Assembly (NCBI GenBank): GCA_026388615.1
Contig: JAPLJL010000254.1
Span: 1-18,666 of the forward strand
DNA length: 18,666 nt
DNA from: Pseudomonadota bacterium
GTDB taxonomy: Bacteria; Desulfobacterota; JAPLJL01
Reading direction: 5' to 3'
The translations under genes and the position numbers were made by a program. The stretch's first letter is position 1. Every line of letters starts with the position of its first letter. Positions 1 through 7,487 of the stretch are shown here, one piece after another. The notes beneath the pieces were generated by a model. That model saw only the letters and a program-made list of their open reading frames with translations, ran no database searches and was not told the origin of the DNA.

Positions 1-1358
1 TGGTCACCGCCGAGGTCTGCGCCCGGGAAGGTCTCCAGGTCCCGGAACTTCCCGAAAGGCTCCGAAACTATTTTGATTCTTTGCTCCCGCCTTTCTGGAG
101 CCGGGGCAATCCGGTGGATCTGGTCGGCACTCCCCGCCGGCAGCTCCAGTTCGAGGTGATCGAAAAATTAGCCCAGTCTCCGGAATTCGATTTTCTGCTG
201 ATCATGGGGGTGATTACCGGGGCGATGTATTCGAACTGGGATATGTTTAAGCGATTTTTCGTTTCGGGCTACAACTTCGCCCGCAATCATTTCTGGGCGG
301 CCGTGTCTTTTTATCCCTCTTTGATCCGGAAGGTCAGGACTTCCCTGAAGAAGTCCAGGAAACAACGCCAGACCGGACAGCATAAAACCACCGGGGGAAT
401 CGACCTGAGTGAAATCCGAAACTGGAACGACAAGATCCTGGCCCGTCGAGTCTTGGAGATGATGAACAAATACCATAAGCCGATAATCACCATCAGCGGA
501 ACCAAGAATCAACTGCCGGAACTGGCCAGGAAATATCATCTGATTGTTTACGATACCCCCGAGCGGGCTTCCCGGGTCGGAGCCCGGATTGCGAACTATG
601 GGGTCTTCCGGAAAAAGGATCTTTCCGGGACCGCGATCGAGATCAATCCGGATCGGGTCAGCCGGATCAAGGATTTGATCAAGGATTTCCCGGGGTTGAT
701 CCCGGAAAGGGTGACCAAGGAAATCCTGGCTCTTTACGGGATCCCGGTGACCCGGGAAAAACTGGCGAGAAGCCCGGAGGAGGCGGTGCAGGCGGCCCGG
801 AGTATCGGCTACCCGGTGGTGCTCAAGGTGGAATCCCCCCAGGTGATCCATAAGACCGAGGCCGGGGGCGTCAAGCTGGGCCTGGATTTTGATCCGGCGG
901 TGATCGAAGGTTTCGAGAACATAATCCGTTCGGTGGAGCAATACGACCCCCACGCCCTGATTAGCGGGGTCCTGGTTCAGGAGATGGTCCGGGGCGGGGT
1001 GGAGGTTTTCGCCGGGGTCACCCGGGACCCTTCGTTCGGACCGGTGCTCGCCTTCGGATTGGGCGGGATATTTGTGGAGATCCTGAAGGACATTTCTCTC
1101 CGGCTTCCTCCCATTACCCCGGAGGAAGCTCTGGAGATGATAACTTCCCGGCGAGGGTTTCCCCTGCTCTCCGGGGCCCGGGGGAGAGCCAAGGCGGATG
1201 TTCACGTTGCCGTCGAGATTCTTACCCGGCTTTCGACTTTGAGCCTGGAACTTAAGGACCTGGTCGCTGAGATTGATATCAATCCCCTGATTCTTTTCGG
1301 CGAGGGCGAAGGGGGCAAGGCCGTGGATGCCCGGATGATCCGGGCCGAGCCGCAGTAA
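1..1358 (+). CDS. Acetate/acyl-CoA ligase (ADP-forming), fused alpha-beta type, 5'-truncated
   Basis: The reading frame is open from base 3, so the gene enters from the left edge and the first start-like codon (TTG at 81) is internal. The upstream part shows the end of a succinyl-CoA-ligase-like CoA-binding domain, including an NPVDL motif. The C-terminal ~220 residues are an ATP-grasp_5 domain: a conserved IHKTEAGGVKLGL stretch, then VLVQEMVRGGVEVFAGVTRD, a Gly-rich GLGGIFVEILKD segment and the late LLSGARGR motif. Enzymes of this family interconvert acyl-CoA + ADP + Pi with the free acid + CoA + ATP in the cytoplasm, a common energy-conserving step in fermenting or syntrophic anaerobes. No GNAT domain follows the ATP-grasp, so a Pat-type protein acetyltransferase fusion is unlikely, although the N-terminus is not visible. 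A basic, Lys/Arg-rich stretch around bases 310-390 interrupts the alpha part and looks like an insertion. Substrate (acetate or another acid) cannot be told. Confidence 0.88.
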   Translation, partial: VTAEVCAREGLQVPELPERLRNYFDSLLPPFWSRGNPVDLVGTPRRQLQFEVIEKLAQSPEFDFLLIMGVITGAMYSNWDMFKRFFVSGYNFARNHFWAAVSFYPSLIRKVRTSLKKSRKQRQTGQHKTTGGIDLSEIRNWNDKILARRVLEMMNKYHKPIITISGTKNQLPELARKYHLIVYDTPERASRVGARIANYGVFRKKDLSGTAIEINPDRVSRIKDLIKDFPGLIPERVTKEILALYGIPVTREKLARSPEEAVQAARSIGYPVVLKVESPQVIHKTEAGGVKLGLDFDPAVIEGFENIIRSVEQYDPHALISGVLVQEMVRGGVEVFAGVTRDPSFGPVLAFGLGGIFVEILKDISLRLPPITPEEALEMITSRRGFPLLSGARGRAKADVHVAVEILTRLSTLSLELKDLVAEIDINPLILFGEGEGGKAVDARMIRAEPQ

Positions 1359-1406
1359 ATTTCTAATTTCTAATGTCTAATTTCCAATCAATGCCTAAAA
1401 ATTCTT

Positions 1407-1698
1407 GTAGGCCTATGCACATGACTGGCCTGATTGGAAATAAAACATGATTTGGCATCGAATCAAAATATTAGATTGCTTCGTCGCTTGCGCTCCTCGC
1501 AATGACAGAATAAATAGTCATTGCGGTGAGCTGAAACCCTGAGCATTGCGAAAGGGCCTGCTCACCGAGGGCGTGGCAATCCCAAAATCGAGTCTTAATA
1601 ATTTCATTCCTGCAAAACAATTTAATATGGAAATCCATGATTAATCTTTATCTCCAATCCAAGGAAATTTGGTTAAGACCAGTCATGTGCATAGGCCT
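1407..1698. mobile_element. MITE-like non-autonomous element
   Basis: AGGCCTATGCACATGACTGG at 1409-1428 is repeated as its exact reverse complement at 1679-1698, giving perfect 20-bp terminal inverted repeats (21 bp counting T1408/A1699) about 290 bp apart. The 8-mer AAATTCTT lies just outside on both sides (1399-1406 and 1699-1706), as a target-site duplication would. There is no ORF, so a transposase would have to act in trans. The interior holds a secondary palindromic repeat. The boundaries are off by two bases between the repeat ends and the putative duplication, so the exact edges are uncertain. Confidence 0.55.
1474..1581. repeat. Nested palindromic repeat inside the MITE-like element
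   Basis: Three nested complementary pairs are visible: GATTGC (1474-1479) with GCAATC (1576-1581), GCAATGAC (1499-1506) with GTCATTGC (1517-1524) around a 10-nt loop, and GGTGAGC (1525-1531) with GCTCACC (1560-1566). The pieces resemble a dispersed repeat type I recall from many environmental bacterial genomes (GATTGC...GCAATGAC...GTCATTGC...GGCAATC), but that recollection is unchecked. Confidence 0.6.
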
Positions 1699-1802
1699 AA
1701 ATTCTTAATCAAATTTTTTTGACATCTGCATTGGACATTTAGTAATAATTAAGATTTGATTAGGCATTAGACAATTAGGAATTAGTCATTGTCCTTAAAA
1801 TC

Positions 1803-3338
1803 ATGCTAGCCCGCGTATTGTCCAGTTCGGTTCTGGGAGTGGAAGCCTACCAGGTGGAGGTGGAGGTGGACACCGCCCGGGGGTTGCCCCAGTTCAACCT
1901 GGTGGGATTGCCGGAGGGGGCGGTCAAGGAGAGCAAGGAGCGGGTTAAGTCGGCCATCCGGAATTCCGGATATGAATATCCGGCCGGAAGAATCACGGTC
2001 AACCTTGCCCCGGCGGATATCCGGAAGGAAGGCTCGGCCTTCGACCTTCCCATCGCGGTCGGACTCCTGATCGCCGAAGGAGTGCTCCAGTCCGCCCGCG
2101 TCCAGGATTACCTGATCCTGGGTGAGCTTTCCCTGGATGGCCGCCTGAAGCCGGTCCGGGGAGGCTTGCCCGTCGCGATCCTGGCCCGGAATTCCGGCAA
2201 GCGCGGGTTAATCCTGCCTTCGAGCAACGCCCGCGAGGCCGCGATCGTGGAAGGAATCGACGTCCTGGAGGTTGATCATCTTTCCGAGGTGTTTGAGTTT
2301 TTCAATTCCGAGCGGGAGATTTCCCCGGTTCGGGTGGACATAACCGAACTTTTTTCCCGGCATTCGGTTTACGAAGTTGATTTTAACGAAGTCCGGGGGC
2401 AGGAGCACGCGAAGCGGGCCCTGGAGGTGGCCGCGGCCGGCGGCCATAACCTCCTGATGGTGGGCCCGCCGGGTTCGGGAAAAACGATGCTGGCCAAACG
2501 GCTCCCGACGGTATTGCCCCGGCTTTCCCTGGAAGAGGCGATCCAGACGACCAAGGTTTACAGCGTCGCCGGGCTTCTGTCTTCCCAGTCCGCGATCGTG
2601 GCGACCCGGCCCTTCCGCTCGCCGCACCATACCATTTCGGACGCCGGCCTGGTCGGGGGCGGAACCATTCCCCGCCCGGGGGAGGTTAGCCTAGCGCATA
2701 ACGGGGTGCTCTTTCTGGACGAACTTCCGGAGTTCACCCGGAATGTTCTGGAGGTCCTGCGCCAGCCGATCGAGGAAGGAAAGGTGACCATTTCCCGGGC
2801 GCTTTCCTCCCTGACTTATCCCGCGGATTTCATGCTGGTCGGGGCGATGAATCCCTGCCCCTGCGGTTACCTGGGAGACCCGGCGCACAGCTGTCATTGC
2901 ACCCCCCTGCAGATCCAGAGGTACCGGTCCCGGGTCTCCGGCCCGCTTCTGGACCGGATTGATATCCAGGTGGAGGTCCCGGCCGTCCGCTGGCAGGATT
3001 TAGCCCGGGAAGCCGGGGGCGAGGACTCGGTGGAAATCGGCGCGAGAGTGGAAATGGCCCGGAAGGTCCAGGGGGACAGGTTTTCCCGGGCCAAAATCTT
3101 CTGCAACGCCCAGATGGGCTCCCGGATGATCCGGAAATACTGCCAGCCCGAAAAGGAAGGCGAAAGGCTTTTACAGCTGGCGGTGGATAAACTCGGAATG
3201 AGCGCCCGGGGTTATACCCGGGTTTTAAAAGTCGCCCGCACGATCGCTGATCTCGAGGGCTCAGCGACGATCCGCTCCTCCCATGTTTCTGAAGCCATCC
3301 AGTACCGGAGCCTGGACCGATTGACGGAACCAGGCTGA
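1803..3338 (+). CDS. YifB/ComM-family Mg-chelatase-like AAA+ ATPase
   Basis: This 511-residue protein has the full family architecture and usual length. The N-terminal ~200 residues form the ChlI/Lon-protease-like fold typical of YifB (the conserved GLPEGAVKESKERVKSAI stretch and the NLAPADIRKEGSAFDLPIA block). The AAA+ Mg-chelatase domain has Walker A GPPGSGKT at residues 221-228, Walker B LFLDE near 303-307 and the Cys-rich NPCPCG...CHC segment around 350-367. A C-terminal Mg_chelatase_C helical domain follows (SARGYTRVLKVARTIADLEG). ComM in naturally competent bacteria is a helicase that promotes branch migration during transformation; whether that holds here is inference. The ATG at 1803 is the family's usual N-terminus (MLARV-type). 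No clear ribosome binding site precedes it, only the end of an AT-rich repeat. Confidence 0.93.
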   Translation: MLARVLSSSVLGVEAYQVEVEVDTARGLPQFNLVGLPEGAVKESKERVKSAIRNSGYEYPAGRITVNLAPADIRKEGSAFDLPIAVGLLIAEGVLQSARVQDYLILGELSLDGRLKPVRGGLPVAILARNSGKRGLILPSSNAREAAIVEGIDVLEVDHLSEVFEFFNSEREISPVRVDITELFSRHSVYEVDFNEVRGQEHAKRALEVAAAGGHNLLMVGPPGSGKTMLAKRLPTVLPRLSLEEAIQTTKVYSVAGLLSSQSAIVATRPFRSPHHTISDAGLVGGGTIPRPGEVSLAHNGVLFLDELPEFTRNVLEVLRQPIEEGKVTISRALSSLTYPADFMLVGAMNPCPCGYLGDPAHSCHCTPLQIQRYRSRVSGPLLDRIDIQVEVPAVRWQDLAREAGGEDSVEIGARVEMARKVQGDRFSRAKIFCNAQMGSRMIRKYCQPEKEGERLLQLAVDKLGMSARGYTRVLKVARTIADLEGSATIRSSHVSEAIQYRSLDRLTEPG

Positions 3339-3379
3339 AGAAATAAAGTTAATAACCAAATGGCGGGCAGGCAAGCAAA

Positions 3380-3781
3380 ATGATTCTCGGTTTAAATAAC
3401 AATATTTCTTACAAGGGAAAGGTTTTTCACGTGCAGACGGAGGATTCCGGGAAGCAGAGCCCGCATATCTTTACCCATCTTTTTCACGGTGGAGACATTC
3501 TCGCCACGAAAAAAGTCGATTACCATGACATTGTCCAAGTCGAGGGTCTGGATGATATCGTCCGGGAACTGATGAAGGAACAGCACCAGTCGATGATCAA
3601 GGAACTGCAGAGCGGGGTTTACGAGGATAAAATCTCGGCTTTCTTCACGGCTGAGGAAAAGGGAAAGCCCCATCCCCAGGTGCAGGAGGTCGAACTCCGG
3701 CTGACCGATAAAAACCTGTCCAATAAAAGCCTGGATGAGGTGATTCTGGATTACCTGACCCTGGATGTGGAAAAGGAATGA
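3380..3781 (+). CDS. Small conserved protein of unknown function
   Basis: A 133-residue, probably cytoplasmic protein with no signal peptide or membrane segment. The N-terminal ~50 residues read as a compact beta-rich unit with the pattern YKGKVFHVQTEDSG, then a pair of segments ending in GGDILATKKVDY. This resembles a small hypothetical family I associate with delta-type proteobacteria, in which HVQTED and a G-G-x-I-x-A-x-K motif recur; the link is from memory. The rest is charged and helical (residues 55-90), ending in an acidic tail. It begins 41 bp after the YifB-like gene on the same strand and could be co-transcribed with it. The start lacks a good Shine-Dalgarno. No function can be assigned. 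Confidence 0.75.
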   Translation: MILGLNNNISYKGKVFHVQTEDSGKQSPHIFTHLFHGGDILATKKVDYHDIVQVEGLDDIVRELMKEQHQSMIKELQSGVYEDKISAFFTAEEKGKPHPQVQEVELRLTDKNLSNKSLDEVILDYLTLDVEKE

Positions 3782-3799
3782 GAATGATCGTCGGGAAAT

Positions 3800-3936
3800 T
3801 TTTTAATTTCTAATTAACCTAATGCCCAATCAAAATCTAAATCCCAATGCCAATTTTTATTTTATGAATATTTCTTGTTCGGTCTTTAGTCATTGGAAAT
3901 TGATTAGACATTAGAAATTAGTCATTGGTCATTTGC
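3800..3936. repeat. Inverted AT-rich word repeats in spacer before transketolase N subunit
   Basis: The left arm (about 3800-3855) reads TTTAATTTCTAATTAACC then CTAATGCCCAATC, and the right arm (about 3880-3936) carries the reverse-complement words GTCATTGGAAATTGATTAG, ACATTAGAAATTAGTCATT. The right arm ends about 10 bases before an AGGAG ribosome binding site. The AT-rich middle has no gene. Confidence 0.65.
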
Positions 3937-3949
3937 TCAGGAGATAAAT

Positions 3950-4774
3950 ATGGCCACCCCAGCGCAAATTGAAAACCTGCGAAAGATCGCTACCGGGATC
4001 AGGATAAATATCCTGAAAATGCTCAACACGTCCGGATCCGGTCATACCGGCGGATCACTTTCGGCCGTGGAAATCCTGACCTCGCTGTTCTTTTCCGAAA
4101 TGAAATACCGAGCCAACGATCCCGGCTGGGAGGGGCGTGATCATTTCGTTCTCTCTAAGGGGCACGCCGCCCCGGTGCTTTACGCCACCCTGGCCCAGGC
4201 GGAGTTTTTCGCCGCCGAGGAACTTTCCCAGCTCCGCCGGCTCGGGTGCAGTCTCCAGGGTCATCCCTCCTGCGTCTGCACCCCGGGGGTGGAGGTTTCC
4301 ACCGGTTCCCTGGGGCAGGGCCTTTCCATGGCCCTCGGGCTGGCCCTGGCGGTCCGGCTCGATCAGAAGCCTTCCCGGGTTTACGCCCTCTGCGGGGACG
4401 GCGAGATGCAGGAGGGCCAGATCTGGGAGGCGGCCATGGCCGCGGCCCATTTCCGGGTGGATAATCTCTGCATGATTGTCGACAATAACGGCCTCCAGAT
4501 CGACGGCCCGGTCGCCAAGGTCATGGGCATCGAGCCGCTCTGGAAAAAATGGGAGGATTTCGGCTGGGGGGTGCAAAGGATTGACGGCCACAACCTGGAA
4601 GAGATCCTGGACGCCCTCGCCACCGCCCGGCAGATCCGGGGACGTCCGGCGGTGATTATCGCCAAGACCGTGAAAGGCAAGGGGGTTTCTTTTTTCGAGA
4701 ACAAGGTGGAATATCACGGGGTGGCCCCTTCGGCGGATGAATTAAAGCGGGCGCTCAAGGAGTTGGAAGGTTGA
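3950..4774 (+). CDS. Transketolase, N-terminal (pyrophosphate-binding) subunit
   Basis: This 274-residue protein is the thiamine-diphosphate pyrophosphate-binding half of a split transketolase. Visible landmarks are SGHTGGSLSAVEIL (residues ~29-42), the catalytic-site SKGHAAPVLY, GSLGQGLSMALGLALA, and the ThDP/metal motif that starts GDGEMQEG at residue 149 and ends at the Asn pair 179-180. Transketolase moves two-carbon ketol units between sugar phosphates in the non-oxidative pentose phosphate pathway. Its length matches stand-alone N subunits of archaea and many anaerobes. The start is supported by AGGAG about 8 bases upstream. The partner subunit follows at 5006, separated by a repeat-filled spacer that is long for two halves of one enzyme. 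A 1-deoxyxylulose-5-phosphate synthase is less likely given the split layout. Confidence 0.94.
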   Translation: MATPAQIENLRKIATGIRINILKMLNTSGSGHTGGSLSAVEILTSLFFSEMKYRANDPGWEGRDHFVLSKGHAAPVLYATLAQAEFFAAEELSQLRRLGCSLQGHPSCVCTPGVEVSTGSLGQGLSMALGLALAVRLDQKPSRVYALCGDGEMQEGQIWEAAMAAAHFRVDNLCMIVDNNGLQIDGPVAKVMGIEPLWKKWEDFGWGVQRIDGHNLEEILDALATARQIRGRPAVIIAKTVKGKGVSFFENKVEYHGVAPSADELKRALKELEG

Positions 4775-4782
4775 ATTCATAA

Positions 4783-4951
4783 ATGTCTAATTTCTAATAA
4801 CCAATGCCTAATCAATTTCTAAAAACAAAATGTATAAAATTAATTCCCCAATCCGAGGTTTTGGGGTAATTGATCATTGTCTTTTAAATTAGACATTTGT
4901 CATTGGTGATTGGTGTTTGGTTAGACATTAGAAATTCGTCATTAGACATTT
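4783..4951. repeat. Inverted AT-rich word repeats between transketolase halves
   Basis: The left arm (4783-4822) is AATGTCTAATTTCTAATAAC followed by CAATGCCTAATCAATTTC. The right arm (about 4885-4951) carries the complementary words, ending TTAGACATTAGAAATTCGTC then ATTAGACATTTGC. In the centre, CCCCAA (4846-4851) pairs with TTGGGG (4861-4866) around a 9-nt loop. Together they could fold as one long, imperfect stem. No gene is present. Confidence 0.65.
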
Positions 4952-4993
4952 GCGGAGGTGGAAGATTTCGCGTTGTCCTCTAATTTTTCTGCA

Positions 4994-5002
4994 AAGGAAG
5001 GG
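4994..5002 (+). promoter_or_regulatory. Ribosome binding site deciding the transketolase C start
   Basis: AAGGAAGGG lies just upstream of ATG 5006 at good spacing. The frame is also open to GTG 4958, but there the purine-rich GGAGG overlaps the start codon itself, and the extra 16 residues look low-complexity and unlike the family's N-terminus. Confidence 0.6.
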
Positions 5003-5005
5003 AAG

Positions 5006-6004
5006 ATGAGCTCCTTGAAGCTGACGGCCAAAATTGTCAGAAATGATTGCCTGGAAAAACCGGATCCCAAGGCCCTCCGGGACGCCTACGGCTCCACCCT
5101 GGTCAAGCTGGGGGAGAAGGACCGGAACGTGGTGGCCCTGGACGCGGACCTTTCTTCCTCCACCCGGACCTCGATGTTCGCGGCCAAATTCCCCGAACGT
5201 TTTTTCAACATGGGGCTGGCGGAACAGAACATGATGGGAACGGCCGCGGGCCTGGCCAAGGGGGGCAAGGTTCCCTTTGTCAGCACCTTCGCCATTTTCG
5301 CTTCGGGGCGGGCCTGGGAGCAGATCCGGCAGTCCATCGCCTATTCGCGGCTGAACGTGAAAATCGTGGCTACCCATGGGGGAATCACCGTGGGCGAGGA
5401 TGGGCCTTCCCACCAGACGGTCGAGGACCTGGCGATTATGCGGGTGATTCCCGGGATGACGCTGATCGTCCCGGCCGACGCGGTCGAAACGGGCAAGGCG
5501 GTGGAAGCGGCTTACCGCTACCAAGGCCCGGTTTTTATGCGCCTGACCCGGGCCAAGTTCCCGACCGTTTTTACCGAGGATTACGAATTCCAGATCGGGA
5601 AGGGGACGGTGGTGAATGAGGGGGAGGATCTGGCCATCTTCGCCTGCGGCCTGATGGTTTACCATTCCCTCCAGGCGGCCAGGATTTTAGCGGAGCAGGG
5701 AATTTCGGCGCGGGTGGTCAACATTTCCACCCTGAAGCCCCTGGACAAGGATTTGATCGTGGAGTCGGCGAAAAAGACCCGGGCGGTGGTAACCGCGGAA
5801 GAGCACTCAATTATCGGCGGACTGGGAGGCGCGGTCACCGAGGTCCTGTCCACTGCTTTTCCGGTCCCGGTGGAAATGGTCGGGGTGAAGGATTCCTTTG
5901 GAACCTCCGGCAAGGCCGAGGAACTTTTAAAATATTTCGAGCTGGAACCCGGCGATATCGTCAAGGCCGGCCTCCGCGCGGTCGAGAGAAAAAAGAGTCT
6001 CTAG
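5006..6004 (+). CDS. Transketolase, C-terminal (pyrimidine-binding) subunit
   Basis: This 332-residue partner contributes the pyrimidine-binding half of the ThDP site. It shows the opening ALRDAYGSTLVKLGEKD, the ALDADLSSSTRT segment, and GLAEQNMMGTAAGLA, whose Glu (residue 73) is the conserved acid that activates the cofactor aminopyrimidine. Then come THGGITVGEDGPSHQTVEDL and a C-terminal transketolase domain (from about residue 195) with a VVTAEEHSIIGGLGGAV motif. With the upstream subunit it forms a heteromeric cytoplasmic transketolase. I chose ATG 5006 on its ribosome binding site; an in-frame GTG at 4958 would add 16 residues. Length fits stand-alone C subunits. Confidence 0.93.
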   Translation: MSSLKLTAKIVRNDCLEKPDPKALRDAYGSTLVKLGEKDRNVVALDADLSSSTRTSMFAAKFPERFFNMGLAEQNMMGTAAGLAKGGKVPFVSTFAIFASGRAWEQIRQSIAYSRLNVKIVATHGGITVGEDGPSHQTVEDLAIMRVIPGMTLIVPADAVETGKAVEAAYRYQGPVFMRLTRAKFPTVFTEDYEFQIGKGTVVNEGEDLAIFACGLMVYHSLQAARILAEQGISARVVNISTLKPLDKDLIVESAKKTRAVVTAEEHSIIGGLGGAVTEVLSTAFPVPVEMVGVKDSFGTSGKAEELLKYFELEPGDIVKAGLRAVERKKSL

Positions 6005-6009
6005 CCTCG

Positions 6010-6098
6010 AGTTTTTAGCTTCTGGTCTCGAGTTTGTAGTTTCCAGTTTCGAATTTGGTCATTGGGATTTGTTTGGAATTTGGAAATTGGGATTTGAT
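6010..6098. repeat. Short AT-rich word repeats in spacer
   Basis: The spacer first holds GAGTTTTTAGCTTCTGGTC and CGAGTTTGTAGTTTCCAG, a word family also seen at 15160-15182. It then changes to GGTCATTGGGATTTGTTTGG and AATTTGGAAATTGGGATTTG, the reverse complement of words found after the tRNA gene. It ends a few bases before the next start codon, leaving little room for a conventional ribosome binding site. Confidence 0.5.
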
Positions 6099-6103
6099 TT
6101 AAG

Positions 6104-7399
6104 ATGAGCGGACATCACCATCGGGCCTACCATCATCTCGAAAAACGCCTGGATGCCTATCCGGTCGGATCCCCCTCGGCCCCATTCTTCCAGAAAGTGC
6201 TCAGCCTGATTTTCAGCCGGGAAGAGGCTGAGGTGGCGACCAAGATGCCTTGCCAGCTTACCGACCTTTCCCATTTAAGCCGGATTACCGGGGTCCCGTC
6301 GAAAAAACTCCAGAACATGCTGGAGAAAATGGCCGACCGCGGGCTGGTTCTGGATCTCGAAAGGGAGGGGAAAACCTATTACCTCCTGACCCCGACCGTT
6401 CCCGGGATCGTCGAAATGACATTGATGCGGGTCAGGGATGACATCCCCCAGAAGGAGATCGCGGAGCTTTTATCTCATGGCCAGAACGACCAGGGATTTC
6501 TCCGGGCGGTTTTCGGGGGCAAAACCCAGTTCGGCCGGGTCATTCCCTACGAAGGAACCGTCGCGGAAAAATATCATCACCAGGTTGCCTCTTACGAGAG
6601 GGGCGAGGACGTGATCCGGGAAGCCCGGGCCATTTCCGTGACTCTCTGCTACTGCCGTCATGAAAAGAAGTTGAGCGAAGAGGAATGCACACACCCCCTG
6701 GAGGTCTGCACCGCTTTCAATACCGCCGCGGAATTTCTGATCCGCCACGACCTGGGCCGCAAGATCGAGAAGGAGGAGGCCCTGGACATCCTGGCCCGGA
6801 CCGGGGAACTCGGGATGGTGCACGTGATCGATAACGTCCGGCAACGCCCCACCTTTATCTGCCATTGCTGCTCCTGCTCCTGCGGGATCATGCGGGCTTT
6901 CCGGGCCTTCGAGGAATTCCCGACGGTGGTGTCCTCCAATTACCGGGCGCGGGTGGAAGCGGAGAAATGCATCGGCTGCGGACGCTGCGCCCGGGCCTGC
7001 CCGGTGGGGGCGATCAACCTGGAGAAGATCTGGGAACCTAAGGCCGGCCTTCAGGCGGAGGTGGACAATTCCGTCTGCATCGGTTGCGGGGTCTGCGTCA
7101 AATCCTGCCGGAAGGACGCGCTCAGGCTCGAGCCCCGGAAGGAGCGGAAGATTACCCCGGAGACCACCTTTCACCGCTTGGCCCTGATGGCCATGGAAAG
7201 GGGCAAGCTGGCCGACCTCGTGTTTTATGATCCCACCAAGATGACCCACCGGCTCGGGAAAATCATGGTCAAGTCATTTCTAAAAATGCCGCTTTTGCAG
7301 CGGGTGATGCTGCAGCAGGAATTCAACTCCCGCTTCCTGGACTTTATCTACGCCGGCATCCGCCGGACCGAGATGGGCCGGGTGTTGGAAGAACTTTAA
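6104..7399 (+). CDS. Winged-helix-like, Cys-rich protein with two [4Fe-4S] ferredoxin motifs
   Basis: A 431-residue soluble protein. Residues ~60-110 resemble a winged-helix unit (ITGVPSKKLQNMLEKMADRG followed by a strand pair ending KTYYLLTP). The middle carries unusual cysteines: CYC at 182-184, further Cys residues near 196-205, and a dense CHCCSCSCG at 253-261. Two ferredoxin motifs follow: CIGCGRCARACP from residue 289 and CIGCGVCVKSC from residue 325, each fitting a [4Fe-4S] cluster of a 2x[4Fe-4S] domain. The C-terminal ~80 residues are helical. Similar Cys-rich ferredoxin-type proteins occur in strict anaerobes, as electron carriers or redox-responsive factors; which applies here is open. 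The N-terminal His-rich stretch (GHHHRAYHH) could bind metal. It stands alone between two repeat-rich spacers. The start ATG has only a weak purine stretch ahead. Confidence 0.8.
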   Translation: MSGHHHRAYHHLEKRLDAYPVGSPSAPFFQKVLSLIFSREEAEVATKMPCQLTDLSHLSRITGVPSKKLQNMLEKMADRGLVLDLEREGKTYYLLTPTVPGIVEMTLMRVRDDIPQKEIAELLSHGQNDQGFLRAVFGGKTQFGRVIPYEGTVAEKYHHQVASYERGEDVIREARAISVTLCYCRHEKKLSEEECTHPLEVCTAFNTAAEFLIRHDLGRKIEKEEALDILARTGELGMVHVIDNVRQRPTFICHCCSCSCGIMRAFRAFEEFPTVVSSNYRARVEAEKCIGCGRCARACPVGAINLEKIWEPKAGLQAEVDNSVCIGCGVCVKSCRKDALRLEPRKERKITPETTFHRLALMAMERGKLADLVFYDPTKMTHRLGKIMVKSFLKMPLLQRVMLQQEFNSRFLDFIYAGIRRTEMGRVLEEL

Positions 7400-7487
7400 A
7401 GCCAGCCCGAAGTTCCAGGATCCGCAGTCCCAAGTCCCAAGAAAAGAAAAATAGAGGGCTGGTCTACCTTCCCTGCAGACTTTTCTA

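Larger units (their letters stand above)
1359..1802. repeat. 444-bp non-coding spacer bounded by inverted AT-rich word repeats
   Basis: No credible gene is present. The left edge (1359-1397) is built of short words such as TTTCTAATGTCTAATTTCC and CAATCAATGCC. The right edge (about 1733-1796) carries the reverse complement of the same words (GATTAGGCATTAGACAATTA, GGAATTAGTCATT), so the whole spacer is a loose large inverted repeat. A MITE-like element with its own terminal inverted repeats sits inside. I see no clear promoter or Shine-Dalgarno for the downstream gene. Confidence 0.7.

Noticed and set aside
168..1205. A 345-residue open frame on the minus strand
   Set aside because: It lies wholly antisense to the acyl-CoA ligase gene, which has clear family motifs; composition is that of a shadow frame.
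1803..3338. Magnesium chelatase subunit for chlorophyll synthesis
   Set aside because: The N-terminal Lon-like domain and the Cys-rich segment are those of the YifB/ComM family, and no other pigment gene is present.
4958..5005. Longer transketolase C subunit starting at GTG 4958
   Set aside because: The GGAGG there overlaps the start codon, while ATG 5006 has a properly spaced AAGGAAGGG and matches the expected N-terminus better.
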